Positions 35,965 through 47,111 of a stretch of DNA of 64,000 nucleotides are shown here, piece after piece (position 1 is the stretch's first letter; each line of letters begins with the position of its first letter). The stretch is taken from assembly GCF_963676665.1 (NCBI RefSeq), contig NZ_OY781371.1, positions 1 through 64,000 of the forward strand, given 5' to 3'. The translations under genes were made by a program, and so were the position numbers. The notes under the pieces were generated by a model. That model did not search any database, had not been told where the DNA came from, and saw only the letters and a program-made list of their open reading frames with translations. This DNA comes from an uncultured Tolumonas sp. (GTDB lineage Bacteria > Pseudomonadota > Gammaproteobacteria > Enterobacterales > Aeromonadaceae).

Positions 35965-36704
35965 CTAAATTTGGCTTTCTGCAAATAACGCGGCACCAAT
36001 AATCCCAGCTTGGTTCAGACTACGTGCTGGTAGCACTAACGCTTTAGTGTGCAGGTAAGGCTCGAATCGCGCCATGTGTTCAGCAATGCCACCGCCAATG
36101 ATGAATCGATCGGGATTAAAAACAAATTCCAAATGATTCAGGTATTCATTAAATCGAATTCCCCATTCCTGCCAGCTTAAATTTTGCTTGATGCGTACCG
36201 ACTCAGCACAATAACGCTCGGCAATACTATCGCCAAAACGCACATGCCCCAGTTCTGTATTTGGGTGTAGCTGACTATTCACAAATACCGCCGAACCAAT
36301 GCCGGTGCCGATAGTCAGCAAGATAGTGACCCCTCGATTATTTTGACCGGCACCAAAACGCATTTCAGCCATCCCAGCGGCATCGGCATCATTCACCACG
36401 AAACAAGGCTGACCAGTTACTCTTTGAAAACAAGGTTTTTGCATCGGTGTTGATCCAGCTGGGATCGATATTACTGGCACTGTAAGCGACACCATGATGC
36501 ACGGTTGCTGGGAAACCACAGCCGATCGGCCCAGACCAGGCTAGGTCTGCAACCATTTGCGCCAGACTGCTGGCTATATTTTCCGGTGTAGCGGGTTGCG
36601 GTGTCGGAATGCGTTTATGTTCGCTGATGAGTTCGCCGGTTTGTGTTTCGATCGACGGCTGCTTTGATACCGGTACCACCAATATCGACTCCTAAAATAC
36701 GCAT
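35965..36704 (-). pseudogene. ROK-family sugar kinase, polyphosphate glucokinase-like, with two apparent frameshifts
   Basis: Three pieces in different frames together give a normal-sized protein of about 246 residues. The first starts MRILGVDIGGTGIKAAV (phosphate-binding DIGGTG) at 36704, with AGGATG upstream. The second has ETQTGELISEHKRIPTPQ and GPIGCGFPATVHHG. The third has VNDADAAGMAEMRFGAG, LLTIGTGIGSAVF, HPNTELGH and IIGGGIAEH. The frame changes near 36650 and near 36425. These features resemble polyphosphate/ATP glucokinases of the ROK family. The long third frame (to 35965) is well conserved, so a recent inactivation or sequence error is likely. It begins 10 bases after the repaired end of queG. 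Confidence 0.8.
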
Positions 36705-36779
36705 ACATCATCCTTTAAGCATGTTCTGGTAAGCCTTTATAAATACAACGGATCAACCGTGCATGTTTTTTGTCATCAG

Positions 36780-37844
36780 CTATTTGTTTCGTGTGTAATT
36801 GCCGTAAAGCCCAGTCGATATGTTCCTGCACCAGTTCGGTGGTTTCGCCCTGTGTTTGGCTTGTAATGCCTGAATTACCTCGTCTGAGGCTGGGCCATTG
36901 CCGAGCGCAACCGCAATATTACGTTGCCATTTTTCAAAACCTATACGGCGTATTGGGCTGCCCTCGGTAGTTTTGAGAAAGGTTTTTTCATCCCATGACC
37001 AAAGCGTCAGCAGTTCTGGTGTATGCAATTCATGACGTGGAGAAAAATCGTGCTCTGCAGAAATGACAGCATAACGATTCCATGGGCAAATCAATTGGCA
37101 ATCATCACAACCATAAATACGATTACCAATCAGCGGACGGAATTCTTCCGGGATCGGGCCATCCAACTCGATGGTCAGATAAGAGATACAGCGGCGGGCA
37201 TCCAGCTGATAGGGGGCTACAATCGCGCCAGTAGGACAGATCTGCAGGCAAGCACTGCAGTTCCCGCAAGAGGGCTGCGTTGGCTCATCGACGGGTAAGG
37301 CTAAATCAATCAATAATTCGCCGAGAAAGAAAAAGGAACCGGCTTGCTGGTTGATGAGCAGGGTGTGTTTGCCAGTCCAGCCTAAACCCGCTTTATCGGC
37401 CAGCGGGCGTTCCATGATCGGGGCGGAGTCGACAAACGGACGAAATTGCAGATCACCGGTGGCGCGTTGAATGCGTTCACCGAGTTGTTTCAGACGATTG
37501 CGTAAGACTTTATGATAGTCGCGCCCGAGCGCATAACGACTGATATACCCTTGTGTTGGGTTATCCAGTACTTCGGCAATTTTCGCCAGCGGAGGCAGAT
37601 AATTCATTCGCACAGAAACTACGGAACGAGTGCCGGATTGTAGCTCAGCGGGGCGGGCACGCATTAAACCATAGCGTGCCATATATTCCATTTCACCGTG
37701 ATAATTCTGCGCTAGCCAGCTTTCCAATTGTGGCTCTTCACTGGTTAAATCGCAGTCTGTGATCCCGACCTGATCAAAGCCTAGCTCTTGCCCCCATTGC
37801 TTGATATCGTGAGCTAACTTTTGCAAATCGAGTGTGGTCGTCAT
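36780..37844 (-). CDS. queG: Epoxyqueuosine reductase, with an apparent frameshift near the C-terminus
   Basis: 354 residues as read. The N-terminal and catalytic parts are normal: DQVGITDCDL, MEYMARYGLMRARP, and two [4Fe-4S] motifs, CGNCSACLQICPTGAI and CDDCQLICPWNRY. From about residue 322 the frame yields unrelated sequence (KHRAKPPNWCRN). A neighbouring frame encodes the expected helical ending (GETTELVQEHIDWALRQL) and stops at 36715. A change of one base near 36855-36865 would give about 376 residues, close to the usual 379. Catalyses the last step of queuosine formation in tRNA. The HEAT-like C-terminus would be lost if the shift is real. The start codon overlaps that of nnrD on the other strand. 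Confidence 0.92.
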   Translation of the reverse strand: MTTTLDLQKLAHDIKQWGQELGFDQVGITDCDLTSEEPQLESWLAQNYHGEMEYMARYGLMRARPAELQSGTRSVVSVRMNYLPPLAKIAEVLDNPTQGYISRYALGRDYHKVLRNRLKQLGERIQRATGDLQFRPFVDSAPIMERPLADKAGLGWTGKHTLLINQQAGSFFFLGELLIDLALPVDEPTQPSCGNCSACLQICPTGAIVAPYQLDARRCISYLTIELDGPIPEEFRPLIGNRIYGCDDCQLICPWNRYAVISAEHDFSPRHELHTPELLTLWSWDEKTFLKTTEGSPIRRIGFEKWQRNIAVALGNGPASDEVIQALQAKHRAKPPNWCRNISTGLYGNYTRNK

Positions 37845-39375
37845 GAATCACAGCGCACCGGTTATCATCAAAGTACGCGAGAGTTTACCACAGTACAGTT
37901 GGCGCACCGAACAGATCCGCCAGATGGAACAACAGCTGATTGTAGCGCAACATATCTCTATTTATCAGCTGATGTTACGTGCGGGTGAAGCACTCTTTCA
38001 TACGTTACGACACTGCTGGCCGAAAGCCCGTCATCTTTGGATTTTTTGCGGGAAGGGTAATAACGGCGGTGATGGCTATGTGCTGGCTCGTTTGGCAAAA
38101 CAAGCCGGTTATAGTGTGCAGGTTGCTGCTTTTGATGAACCTTCTCCTGGTATTCCGGCGGAACAAGCCCGGCATGATTGGCTGAAAGCCGGTGGCTCTT
38201 ATGGCTCGTTACAATCACTGCATGGTCAGCCCGATGTCATCATTGATGCCTTGTTGGGGATTGGCCCGTCTACAACATTACGCGGTGATTTATTAGCGTG
38301 GATCCAATTTATCAATCGGCAAGCGTCGCCTGTGCTGGCTGTTGATATTCCAAGTGGGTTAAATGCAGACACGGGTATGCCGCTGGGTGGTGCTGTTCAC
38401 GCAACAACTACGCTGACATTAGTTGGTTTGAAACCGGGTTTACTGACCGGCATGGCTGCTGATTTCACAGGCGAGCTTTATTTCTCAGATTTAAAAGACA
38501 GTGATAGCCAATATTGCGATACGGGTGGCATTCGTCTACTCGATTACAGCGCTGTTTTGCCGCTGTTACCATTGCGGGCACGTACAGCGCACAAAGGTAA
38601 TAACGGTAAAGTATTATTAGCGGGTGGTGGTTTAGGAATGCCCGGAGCGATCCGGTTGGCCGGTGAAGCGGCCTTGCGAGCCGGTGCGGGCTTAGTGCGG
38701 GTATTTTGCCATCCTGATAATCAATTGCTGGTTTTTTCAGGGCGACCTGAGTTGATGTTATGCCAACATCTTACTGCTGACACGCTGGAGTGGCCTGATG
38801 TGTTAGTGGCAGGCCCTGGGCTTGGCTTTGATGAATGGAGCAAACAGCAGTGGGAAAAGTTCATCGCGTTTCAAGGGCGTATGGTGCTCGATGCTGACGG
38901 ATTAAACTGGCTGGCACAATATCCGCAATCCAGAGCAAACTGGGTGTTAACGCCGCACCCAGGCGAAGCTGCCCGCTTATTACATTCTACGATTGCCGAT
39001 ATACAAGCTGATCGTTTTGCGGCGATTCAGGAATTACACCATCGCTATGGTGGCGTGGTATTATTAAAAGGATCAGGCACGCTGATCTTTGATGGCAAAC
39101 AGATGGCGATTTGCACAGAAGGTAATCCGGGCATGGCCAGCGGTGGCATGGGCGATATACTTTCTGGCATTATAGCGGCCCTTTTAGCGCAAGGGCTGAC
39201 GTTATTTGATGCAGCTTGTTGCGGCGCACTGCTTCATGGCAAAGCGGCGAATGAAATTGCCAGAGAACAGGGTGAGCGCGGTATGCTGGCTTCAGATTTA
39301 TTCTTCTGGTTACAAAAACTGGTCAATCCTCAAAGGTATCAACATGGGAAAAACGCTGATACGGACACTCGCTGA
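37843..39375 (+). CDS. nnrD: Bifunctional NAD(P)H-hydrate epimerase / ADP-dependent dehydratase
   Basis: 510 residues from the ATG at 37843. The N-terminal YjeF_N epimerase domain (about 15-215) has [15 protein letters not shown], and DALLGIG appears in the middle. The C-terminal carbohydrate-kinase-like dehydratase domain (about 225-500) has [26 protein letters not shown] and [17 protein letters not shown]. Repairs damaged NAD(P)HX. Divergent from queG with overlapping start codons, and overlaps tsaE by 32 nt. Confidence 0.95.
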   Translation: MNHSAPVIIKVRESLPQYSWRTEQIRQMEQQLIVAQHISIYQLMLRAGEALFHTLRHCWPKARHLWIFCGKGNNGGDGYVLARLAKQAGYSVQVAAFDEPSPGIPAEQARHDWLKAGGSYGSLQSLHGQPDVIIDALLGIGPSTTLRGDLLAWIQFINRQASPVLAVDIPSGLNADTGMPLGGAVHATTTLTLVGLKPGLLTGMAADFTGELYFSDLKDSDSQYCDTGGIRLLDYSAVLPLLPLRARTAHKGNNGKVLLAGGGLGMPGAIRLAGEAALRAGAGLVRVFCHPDNQLLVFSGRPELMLCQHLTADTLEWPDVLVAGPGLGFDEWSKQQWEKFIAFQGRMVLDADGLNWLAQYPQSRANWVLTPHPGEAARLLHSTIADIQADRFAAIQELHHRYGGVVLLKGSGTLIFDGKQMAICTEGNPGMASGGMGDILSGIIAALLAQGLTLFDAACCGALLHGKAANEIAREQGERGMLASDLFFWLQKLVNPQRYQHGKNADTDTR

Positions 39376-39811
39376 CAGTGATGCTACTGTCGCGTTAGGT
39401 GCAGAGCTTGCTCAGGCATGTCATCAATCTGCCACCATTTTTTTGCATGGTGATCTTGGTGCGGGTAAAACAACATTATCGCGTGGCTTCGTGCTCGCGT
39501 TAGGTCATCAGGGCAAAGTAAAAAGCCCCACCTATACGCTGGTTGAGGCTTATGAGTTGCCCAAGTGGCAGGTTTATCATTTCGACTTGTATCGTTTAGC
39601 TGATCCGGAAGAGCTTGAATTTATGGGGATCCGCGATTATTTTGCGCCCGACTGTTTATGTTTAATTGAATGGCCGGAAAAAGGCATTGGCTGGTTACCC
39701 ACTCCAGATCTTGAAATTACATTGCATTATGAACATGGCGCCAGACGAGCAGAAATTACCGCCCGTTCGGACATCGGTGAAATTATTATTTCCAGATTGA
39801 ATCCATCGTGA
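39344..39811 (+). CDS. tsaE: tRNA t6A37 biosynthesis ATPase TsaE
   Basis: 155 residues from the ATG at 39344 ([19 protein letters not shown]), preceded by AAAGG; the frame is open further upstream inside nnrD but homologues start near here. Walker [14 protein letters not shown] (about 36-48), then [10 protein letters not shown] and [17 protein letters not shown], and the WPEKG motif near 108. Works with TsaB and TsaD in threonylcarbamoyl-adenosine formation. Overlaps nnrD and, by four bases, amiB. Confidence 0.95.
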   Translation: MGKTLIRTLADSDATVALGAELAQACHQSATIFLHGDLGAGKTTLSRGFVLALGHQGKVKSPTYTLVEAYELPKWQVYHFDLYRLADPEELEFMGIRDYFAPDCLCLIEWPEKGIGWLPTPDLEITLHYEHGARRAEITARSDIGEIIISRLNPS

Positions 39812-41478
39812 AAATCAGAATTCTTCTTATTTTATTAGCTGTATTGGCATGGCCTGCGGCGGCAAATCAGATCAAACAATTACGTATTTCCCCCACAGAG
39901 GGAAAAGTGCGCATGGTGTTTGATCTGGAAAGTCAGCCGAATTACAGTTTTACCATTGATACTGGTAAAAATAGCCTGATTATCGCTTTTCAGGATATTA
40001 CTGGCACACCGTTTCCGGTTCCCCGTACTGCTGGTTGTGAAGGTTTTTTACGCAGCATTCGCCGCAATAGTCTGCCAGGTAACGTAGTGCAGGTGGAATT
40101 TGCATTGGCTAATGGCGTAAAACCGCAAATATTCTCATTAGCACCACAGGCGAATTATCGCCATCATCGCTTAGTGATTGATATCAAACCGGGCACTTTG
40201 ATTGCTAAAAATGGCATATCAGGTAATAGCACGGGATCGCCGGTGTCTGCACCCGATCCTGCATCAACCAAAACTAAGGATGTGCCGCCAGTTACAGTGG
40301 TATCGCGTAATGAACTCACATCACCCGCAATAACGGTGAAAACAGAAACTACTCAAACACCAGTTGCAACATCTAATTCCAATAATGCTGTATTACAAGC
40401 GCAGCCGCCCACAGCCAAAATAGATAAAGCGGTGGCAGGCCGAGTGATTCAATTCAGTGATCTTATTTCTAAAGAAGAATTAGCGGCCTCAGATTCGTCA
40501 CCCGCAGCTGATGAGCCTGATAACTCACCCGACACCAGTAAAGTGGTCTTACCGAGCAATGGTGGTCCATTTATCGTAGCGATTGATGCCGGGCACGGCG
40601 GTAAAGATCCTGGAGCCATTGGCCCGGGGCATACCTATGAAAAAACGGTGACGCTGGGTATTGCCCGTAAACTGGCAAACCTAATTAATAATCAGCCGGG
40701 TATGCGGGCGATAATGACGCGTTCACGCGACAATTTTGTTGAACTCGATGAACGTTCTGCTATCGCTCGTCGTAAGAATGCCCGCTTGTTGATCTCTATT
40801 CACGCCGACAGTGGCCCAAGTAATACAGTGAGAGGGGCATCGGTTTGGATCTTATCGGCCAAGCGTGTTGATAAAGAGATGGATAAGTTGCTGGATCAGC
40901 AAAGCAAACACACTGAGTTACTCGGTGGGGCTGGCAAAGTGATTGCCGAAACGGAGCCTAATCCATATCTGGCACAAACCATTCTGGATCTTTCCTGGGA
41001 TAATTCCCGCAGTGAAGGTTATGACATCGGTCGCCGTGTTCTGCGCCGGATCGGTAATGTTGCGACATTACATAAAAAACGGCCTGAACATGCCAGTCTG
41101 GCAGTGCTGAAAGCACCGGATATTCCATCACTGCTGATTGAAACGGGGTTTATTTCTAACCCTCAGGAAGAGCGTTTGCTGGCATCTGCCGATTATCAAT
41201 CACAATTGGCAAATGCTATTTTTAGCGGTGTACGCGATTATTATGGTCGTAATTTGCCAAGTGGTGGTGGCACGCTGGTGAATTCATCCAGCAAAAAAAA
41301 TGGTACCTCAGCGAATGCCGCTGAATCTGATTCGCATAAACACGTTGTTAAAACCGGTGAAAGTTTATCGGGGCTGGCTGAACAATATCGCGTCAGCAAA
41401 AAAGCACTGCGTAATCGGAATAAGCTTAAATCTGATAATTTGCTGATCGGGCAAGTCATCATTATTCCGACTATTTGA
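39808..41478 (+). CDS. amiB: N-acetylmuramoyl-L-alanine amidase with LysM domain
   Basis: 556 residues starting with GTG at 39808, overlapping the tsaE stop (GTGA). Signal peptide [19 protein letters not shown]. An AMIN domain (about 22-130) targets the septum, followed by a Ser/Thr/Pro-rich linker (about 135-245). The zinc amidase_3 domain (about 252-470) has [21 protein letters not shown] and [12 protein letters not shown]-terminal LysM (about 510-555, [20 protein letters not shown]) binds peptidoglycan. Cleaves septal murein for daughter cell separation; activators of the EnvC/NlpD type are expected elsewhere. Confidence 0.95.
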   Translation: MKIRILLILLAVLAWPAAANQIKQLRISPTEGKVRMVFDLESQPNYSFTIDTGKNSLIIAFQDITGTPFPVPRTAGCEGFLRSIRRNSLPGNVVQVEFALANGVKPQIFSLAPQANYRHHRLVIDIKPGTLIAKNGISGNSTGSPVSAPDPASTKTKDVPPVTVVSRNELTSPAITVKTETTQTPVATSNSNNAVLQAQPPTAKIDKAVAGRVIQFSDLISKEELAASDSSPAADEPDNSPDTSKVVLPSNGGPFIVAIDAGHGGKDPGAIGPGHTYEKTVTLGIARKLANLINNQPGMRAIMTRSRDNFVELDERSAIARRKNARLLISIHADSGPSNTVRGASVWILSAKRVDKEMDKLLDQQSKHTELLGGAGKVIAETEPNPYLAQTILDLSWDNSRSEGYDIGRRVLRRIGNVATLHKKRPEHASLAVLKAPDIPSLLIETGFISNPQEERLLASADYQSQLANAIFSGVRDYYGRNLPSGGGTLVNSSSKKNGTSANAAESDSHKHVVKTGESLSGLAEQYRVSKKALRNRNKLKSDNLLIGQVIIIPTI

Positions 41479-41479
41479 T

Positions 41480-43267
41480 ATGCCAATTCAAATACTGCCA
41501 GCTATTCTGGCAAACCAAATCGCTGCTGGCGAAGTGGTGGAACGCCCTGCATCTGTTATCAAAGAGCTGGTGGAAAACAGTCTGGATGCAGGCGCCAACC
41601 GGATTGATGTTGAGTTGGAAAAAGGTGGCATCCAGCTCATTCGTATCCGTGATAACGGCGGTGGCATTCCAAGTGCTGAGCTGGGGTTAGCTCTGGCTCG
41701 GCATGCGACCTCAAAAGTGGCAACACTCGATGATCTTGAACATATCGCCAGCCTTGGGTTTCGTGGCGAGGCTTTAGCTTCGATAAGCTCGGTTTCCCGT
41801 TTAACGCTGACATCCCGTACCGCAGAACAAAATGAAGCCTGGCAAGCTTATGCAGAAGGCCGAGAGATGGATGTCACCATTAAACCGGCGGCACACCCTA
41901 TCGGTACTACCGTTGAAGTCCTCGATTTGTTTTTCAATACCCCTGCGCGCCGACGTTTCTTGCGTAGCGAAAAAACAGAGTTTGGACATATTGATGAATT
42001 GCTACGGCGTTTAGCGCTGAGTCGTTTTGATGTTGCGATCAACTTAAAACACAACGGTAAATTACTGCGGCAATATCGCCCGGCGCAAAGCGAGTTATTA
42101 CAAGAGCAACGCGTTGCACAAGCTTGTGGTAATGAGTTTATGCAAGCAGCTTTGCGTGTTGACAGTGAACATCTTGGCTTACGTCTGTATGGTTGGCTAG
42201 CGCCACAGCCACTCACGAATATTGGTGAAGTTCAATACTGTTATGTGAATGGCCGCATGATGCGAGATAAGCTGCTGAATCATGCTATTCGGCAAGCTTA
42301 TACTGAATACAGTGGCGCATCATTTCAGCCATCCTATGTGCTTTATCTGCAGTTAGATCCGCGTCAGGTTGATGTGAATGTACATCCATCAAAGCATGAA
42401 GTTCGTTTTCATGAAGCCCGGCAGGTTCATGACTTTATTGTGCAGGTTATTGGCCAGGCATTACAGACGGCTTATAGTGCTGAAGCTACTGAGCATGCTT
42501 TTTCTGGCATAGAAGAATCCGCACCCGACTATCCGGTAACGCCTTTAAAACCCAGTGTAACCAGCCAGCATCAATATACTGCGCCGACTGGCGGTTATAC
42601 CTCGCCATCGGGTTCGCAGCTACGTTCGTACAGTGCGTTGTTGCATGCTGAATTACCTGCTGCTATTTCTGCTCCAAATATTGAATATGAAGCTAGTAAT
42701 ACAACTGATTGGCTGGTATTACGCGTATTCCGCGAGCGTTATTTATTATCAGCACAAGGTGAAACCTTAGTACTGGCTGATCTGCGTGCTATCCAGCATC
42801 AGCAATGGTTAACTCAGTTTAGTGGCTTATTGAATGAAGGTTTAACTTCGCAGCCTTTACTGATCCCGCAACGGTTACAGACCATTCAATCTGCAGATTG
42901 GCTGAACGAATATGAATATGCTTCCTGGTTGCAAAAACTTGGCCTGCGTCTGACTTCATCGAAGAGTCAGCAACTGATTATTCAGGCTGTGCCAGCAATA
43001 CTGAGACAAACAGATCTGGTTTCTACGGTGCCAGCGTTATTGCAATTATTAGATGGTTATCCACCTGTGGTTTCGCAAGCAGACTGGCATTCGTTTATTT
43101 CCAGCTGGCTAACATTACCGGGCCTTATTCCACTGCATTATTCAACGGCGTCAGCACAGTCATTGTGGCAGTGGATGCAAAACCATATCGCGGACTGGCA
43201 AATGAATACTCATCTTGTGCAGCACGTTGATATTACAAATATTTTAGAGGTTTTTTCTCGTGACTGA
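41480..43267 (+). CDS. mutL: DNA mismatch repair protein MutL
   Basis: 595 residues. The GHKL ATPase has [20 protein letters not shown] and NSLDAGA (motif I), DNGGGI, and [10 protein letters not shown]. The dimerisation domain occupies about residues 400-595, with [23 protein letters not shown]. It lacks the DQHAxxER-x-type endonuclease motif, as expected for species with MutH. One base separates it from amiB, and its end overlaps miaA by eight bases. Confidence 0.96.
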   Translation: MPIQILPAILANQIAAGEVVERPASVIKELVENSLDAGANRIDVELEKGGIQLIRIRDNGGGIPSAELGLALARHATSKVATLDDLEHIASLGFRGEALASISSVSRLTLTSRTAEQNEAWQAYAEGREMDVTIKPAAHPIGTTVEVLDLFFNTPARRRFLRSEKTEFGHIDELLRRLALSRFDVAINLKHNGKLLRQYRPAQSELLQEQRVAQACGNEFMQAALRVDSEHLGLRLYGWLAPQPLTNIGEVQYCYVNGRMMRDKLLNHAIRQAYTEYSGASFQPSYVLYLQLDPRQVDVNVHPSKHEVRFHEARQVHDFIVQVIGQALQTAYSAEATEHAFSGIEESAPDYPVTPLKPSVTSQHQYTAPTGGYTSPSGSQLRSYSALLHAELPAAISAPNIEYEASNTTDWLVLRVFRERYLLSAQGETLVLADLRAIQHQQWLTQFSGLLNEGLTSQPLLIPQRLQTIQSADWLNEYEYASWLQKLGLRLTSSKSQQLIIQAVPAILRQTDLVSTVPALLQLLDGYPPVVSQADWHSFISSWLTLPGLIPLHYSTASAQSLWQWMQNHIADWQMNTHLVQHVDITNILEVFSRD

Positions 43268-44192
43268 TCCACAACGCCCAACTGTGATATTTCTGATGGG
43301 GCCAACCGCATCGGGTAAAACCGCACTGGCGATTGAATTAGCAAAACGTTTGCCATGTGACATCATCAGCGTTGATTCGGCATTAGTCTATCGGGGCATG
43401 GATATTGGTACGGCTAAACCCACCGCAGCTGAGCAAGCACAAGCGCCGCACCGTTTATTAGATCTTATTGATCCGACAGAAGCCTATTCCGCTGCTGATT
43501 TTCGCCGTGATGCATTACGTGAAATAGAGTCGATCGTAGCACAGGGGCGTATTCCATTGCTGGTCGGCGGAACCATGCTGTATTACAAAGCGTTGCTGGA
43601 AGGGCTGTCACCATTGCCTGCGGCTGATCCGCTTATTCGCCAAGCAATTGAAAGCGAAGCAGAACAAATCGGCTGGGATGCCTTGCATGCACAGTTGCAG
43701 CAGATTGATCCCGTCTCTGCGACGCGTATTCATCCGAATGATCCACAGCGACTGTCCCGAGCGCTTGAGGTGTATCGTATCAGTGGCAAAACGTTAACCG
43801 AATTGACGCAGACCAAAGGCGAGCAACTGCCTTACCGGACATTACAATTTGCTATTGCGCCGACGGACCGTGAGTTGTTACGGCAACGTATCGCTGAACG
43901 TTATCAATTAATGTTGTCGCAAGGTTTTGAGCAAGAAGTCCGAGCGCTCTACCAGCGCGGAGATCTGAATGCCGATTTACCTTCTATTCGTTGTGTCGGA
44001 TACCGGCAGATGTGGGAATATCTGGAAGGGAAGATGAGTTACGATGAAATGGTCTACCGCGGTATTGTTGCTACCTGTCAGTTGGCCAAGCGACAAATGA
44101 CTTGGTTAAGAGGTTGGGAAAACGTGACGTGGCTTGAAACTGGTGCAGTCAATAACGCAGATATTGTTTGTCAGAGCATCACAAGCGCATGA
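43260..44192 (+). CDS. miaA: tRNA dimethylallyltransferase
   Basis: 310 residues starting with GTG at 43260 inside the end of mutL; AGAGG lies about ten bases upstream. Walker [12 protein letters not shown] near residue 14-24, [18 protein letters not shown], and the [13 protein letters not shown] segment are typical. Adds a dimethylallyl group to A37 of UNN-reading tRNAs. Upstream of hfq in the conserved mutL-miaA-hfq-hflXKC cluster. Confidence 0.96.
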   Translation: MTDPQRPTVIFLMGPTASGKTALAIELAKRLPCDIISVDSALVYRGMDIGTAKPTAAEQAQAPHRLLDLIDPTEAYSAADFRRDALREIESIVAQGRIPLLVGGTMLYYKALLEGLSPLPAADPLIRQAIESEAEQIGWDALHAQLQQIDPVSATRIHPNDPQRLSRALEVYRISGKTLTELTQTKGEQLPYRTLQFAIAPTDRELLRQRIAERYQLMLSQGFEQEVRALYQRGDLNADLPSIRCVGYRQMWEYLEGKMSYDEMVYRGIVATCQLAKRQMTWLRGWENVTWLETGAVNNADIVCQSITSA

Positions 44193-44265
44193 CGTTCTCT
44201 ATAATATCTGCTACTTTAATATTTAACGCCTTGCTCAATTAAAACAAAACTATAAGGACAATAAC

Positions 44266-44520
44266 ATGGCTAAGGGGCAATCCTTACAAGACCCATTTTT
44301 GAACGCATTACGTCGTGAACGCGTTCCTGTGTCTATCTATCTGGTTAATGGCATTAAACTGCAGGGACAAGTGGAATCGTTCGATCAGTTTGTGATCCTT
44401 TTGAAAAATACTGTCAGCCAGATGGTTTATAAGCACGCTATCTCTACCGTGGTTCCTGCTCGTCCGGTAGCACATCATACGCCAACTGCTGGTGAAGGCG
44501 ATTCTCAGTCTGAAGAGTAG
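44266..44520 (+). CDS. hfq: RNA chaperone Hfq
   Basis: 84 residues: [20 protein letters not shown] followed by the Sm1 motif [20 protein letters not shown] and Sm2 [14 protein letters not shown]. The C-terminal tail is short (about 18 residues) compared with the 102-residue E. coli protein. Hexameric partner of small RNAs. ATG with AAGGA upstream. The 73-bp gap after miaA probably includes part of an hfq promoter, but none is clear. Confidence 0.97.
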   Translation: MAKGQSLQDPFLNALRRERVPVSIYLVNGIKLQGQVESFDQFVILLKNTVSQMVYKHAISTVVPARPVAHHTPTAGEGDSQSEE

Positions 44521-44583
44521 TAACCTGCATTTTCCCTGCTATTCCGGCAGGGAGATCGTTGTTAGTTACTGAGGAGTTATCAC

Positions 44584-45873
44584 TTGTTTGAACGCTATCA
44601 AGGCGGAGAACAGGCTATTCTGGTGCACGTCGATTTTAAGGATGAAGCTGCCAGAGAAGATTTGCGTGAGTTGGAAATGTTGGCTACCTCTGCAGGGGCA
44701 ACCATTTTAGGCACTGTTACTACCCGTCGCGACTCCCCACAAGCCAAGTTTTTTATCGGTACCGGTAAAGCAGATGAAATAGCACAAGAAGTTCGTCGTT
44801 TAGAGGCGGATCTGGTTATCTTCAATCATGCTTTAACTCCCGCGCAGGAACGAAACCTCGAGCGTATTCTCGAATGCCGTGTACTGGATCGTACGACACT
44901 CATCCTCGATATATTTGCTCAACGGGCGCGAACTCATGAAGGTAAACTCCAGGTTGAATTAGCTCAGTTGCGCCATATCTCAAGTCGCTTAGTTCGTGGT
45001 TGGACACACCTTGAACGCCAAAAAGGCGGGATCGGTATGCGTGGTCCGGGTGAAACCCAGCTGGAAACTGACCGTCGTCTGATCAGAGAAAAAATTTCCA
45101 ATATTCTTGGTCGACTAGATAAAGTTGAAAAACAACGTGAACAGGGGCGCCGAGCGCGTGTCCGTAATGCGATTCCTGTCGTGTCATTGGTTGGTTATAC
45201 CAATGCGGGTAAATCGACTCTGTTTAACCGTATGACACAGTCGAAGGTGTATGCGGCTGATCAGTTATTCGCCACCCTTGATCCCACATTGCGCCGAATT
45301 GAATTAGCCAAGTTGGGGCCAGTAGTATTAGCGGATACGGTTGGTTTTATCCGACATTTACCACACGATCTAGTTGCTGCATTTAAAGCCACACTGCAAG
45401 AAACTCGCGAGGCTGATTTACAGTTGCATGTGATCGATTGTGCTGATGAACGAGTACAAGATAATATCGCTCAGGTTGATGAAGTACTGCATGAAATTGA
45501 AGCAGATGAAGTGCCGCAGCTACTGGTTTATAACAAAGTTGATTGTCTTCCCGAAGGAATGCCTCGGATTGAGCGAGATGACACGGGCAAGCCAGTTGCG
45601 GTATGGTTATCGGCGCTAACCGGTGAAGGCACCGATTTACTCTTATCTGTCTTAGATGAACTATTAAGTGTGTCGGTTGCCGAATTTCAGCTTAAATTGC
45701 CAATATCTGCAGCACGTTTACGCAGCCGATTATATGAACTAAAAGCGATACAGCGGGAAAATTATGGTGAAGATGGCGATTGTCTAATTCAAATCCGTCT
45801 TTCCGAAGTGGAATGGTTACGTCTTGTTAAACAAGAAGGCGACAACATTCTTAATTTCATTGTTAAAGATTAA
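44584..45873 (+). CDS. hflX: GTPase HflX
   Basis: 429 residues beginning with a TTG at 44584 (MFERYQGGEQAILVHVDF), supported by GAGGAG ten bases upstream and by the conserved N-terminus. N-terminal HflX domain (about 1-190, with RGPGETQLETDRR), then the G domain: GYTNAGKSTLFNRM, DTVGFIRHLP and NKVD. Ribosome-splitting GTPase. Fourth gene of the miaA-hfq-hflX-hflK-hflC series. Confidence 0.95.
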   Translation: MFERYQGGEQAILVHVDFKDEAAREDLRELEMLATSAGATILGTVTTRRDSPQAKFFIGTGKADEIAQEVRRLEADLVIFNHALTPAQERNLERILECRVLDRTTLILDIFAQRARTHEGKLQVELAQLRHISSRLVRGWTHLERQKGGIGMRGPGETQLETDRRLIREKISNILGRLDKVEKQREQGRRARVRNAIPVVSLVGYTNAGKSTLFNRMTQSKVYAADQLFATLDPTLRRIELAKLGPVVLADTVGFIRHLPHDLVAAFKATLQETREADLQLHVIDCADERVQDNIAQVDEVLHEIEADEVPQLLVYNKVDCLPEGMPRIERDDTGKPVAVWLSALTGEGTDLLLSVLDELLSVSVAEFQLKLPISAARLRSRLYELKAIQRENYGEDGDCLIQIRLSEVEWLRLVKQEGDNILNFIVKD

Positions 45874-45926
45874 TGTGCCAGTGCGTTGGCAGTTACAACA
45901 CAATATGAGAATCAACGGAGACTCGA

Positions 45927-47111
45927 ATGGCCTGGAATGAGCCTGGAAACAATAATGACAAAGATCGAGACCCCTGGAAAAATACAGGAAAAAGTCAGAT
46001 CCCACCTGATTTGGAAAAATTACTGAAAAATGTATGGGGCAAGTTATCAGGATCTTTCGGTGGTCAAAGCCCGGATAGCTCAAGCAGTAGCACCGGTCTC
46101 ATCATTTTTGCCTTATTAGCTGTCGTCATCTGGATCGGTAGTGGTTTTTATACCATCGAAGAAGCTGAGCGTGGTGTGGTGTTACGCTTTGGCAAATACC
46201 ATGAAACCGTCGACCCTGGTTTACGTTGGAAATGGACTTTTATTGATAAAGTGATCCCGGTTGATGTGGAATCTGTGAAATCGATGCCTTCCTCGGGTTT
46301 TATGCTGACCGAAGATGAAAACGTAGTTCGGGTTGAAATGGATGTTCAATACCGAGTAGTAGATCCGCGGGCTTATTTGTTCAGTGTGACGAATGCGGAC
46401 AATAGTTTGCGTGAAGCAACCGACAGTGCGCTGCGTTATGTTGTTGGCCATACCAGTATGGACGAGTTATTAACACGTGGTCGCGAAAAGGTGCGTCAAG
46501 GAACTTGGCAGGCTCTTGAGGGTATCATTAACCCTTACCATATGGGGATTGCTATCGCCGACGTAAACTTCTTGCCTGCTCGTCCGCCGGAAGAAGTAAA
46601 AGATGCGTTTGACGATGCTATTTCCGCACAAGAAGATGAACAACGTTTTATCCGTGAAGCGGAAGCTTATGCACGTGAAACAGAGCCTAAAGCGCGAGGT
46701 CAGGTCAAACGACTGGAAGAAGAGTCATTAGGCTATAAAGAGCAAGTGGTATTAAAAGCCAGTGGTGAAGTTGCCCGTTTTAATGAATTATTACCGCAAT
46801 ATATTGCCGCACCTCAACTGACACGTGAACGTTTGTATCTGGATACCATGGAAGAGTTGTATCAGAACACCAATAAAGTGTTGATTGATGTTCCTAAAGG
46901 CAACAATAACGTCATTTATCTTCCTTTAGATAAAATGAGTACTAATCAGACTAACAGCAAAAAAGATAGTGCACCGCAACCTCTGCCTGCAACGACCGAT
47001 ACAACGGTAAATAATCCATCGTCAACAGGAGCAACAGAAAGTGATGCGGGTGCTGACAGCGTGGATAGTGCACCAATTCGCGACAGCAGCCGTACGAGCG
47101 GGAGATACTAA
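45927..47111 (+). CDS. hflK: FtsH protease modulator HflK
   Basis: 394 residues. Gly/Asn-rich N-terminus (MAWNEPGNNNDKDRDPW), one membrane helix (about 58-78, LIIFALLAVVIWIGSGFYTI), then a periplasmic SPFH domain with EEAERGVVLRFGKYHETVDPGL. A Ser/Thr/Asp-rich tail ends the protein. Forms the HflKC complex that surrounds FtsH. Its stop overlaps the hflC ATG by one base. Confidence 0.96.
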   Translation: MAWNEPGNNNDKDRDPWKNTGKSQIPPDLEKLLKNVWGKLSGSFGGQSPDSSSSSTGLIIFALLAVVIWIGSGFYTIEEAERGVVLRFGKYHETVDPGLRWKWTFIDKVIPVDVESVKSMPSSGFMLTEDENVVRVEMDVQYRVVDPRAYLFSVTNADNSLREATDSALRYVVGHTSMDELLTRGREKVRQGTWQALEGIINPYHMGIAIADVNFLPARPPEEVKDAFDDAISAQEDEQRFIREAEAYARETEPKARGQVKRLEEESLGYKEQVVLKASGEVARFNELLPQYIAAPQLTRERLYLDTMEELYQNTNKVLIDVPKGNNNVIYLPLDKMSTNQTNSKKDSAPQPLPATTDTTVNNPSSTGATESDAGADSVDSAPIRDSSRTSGRY

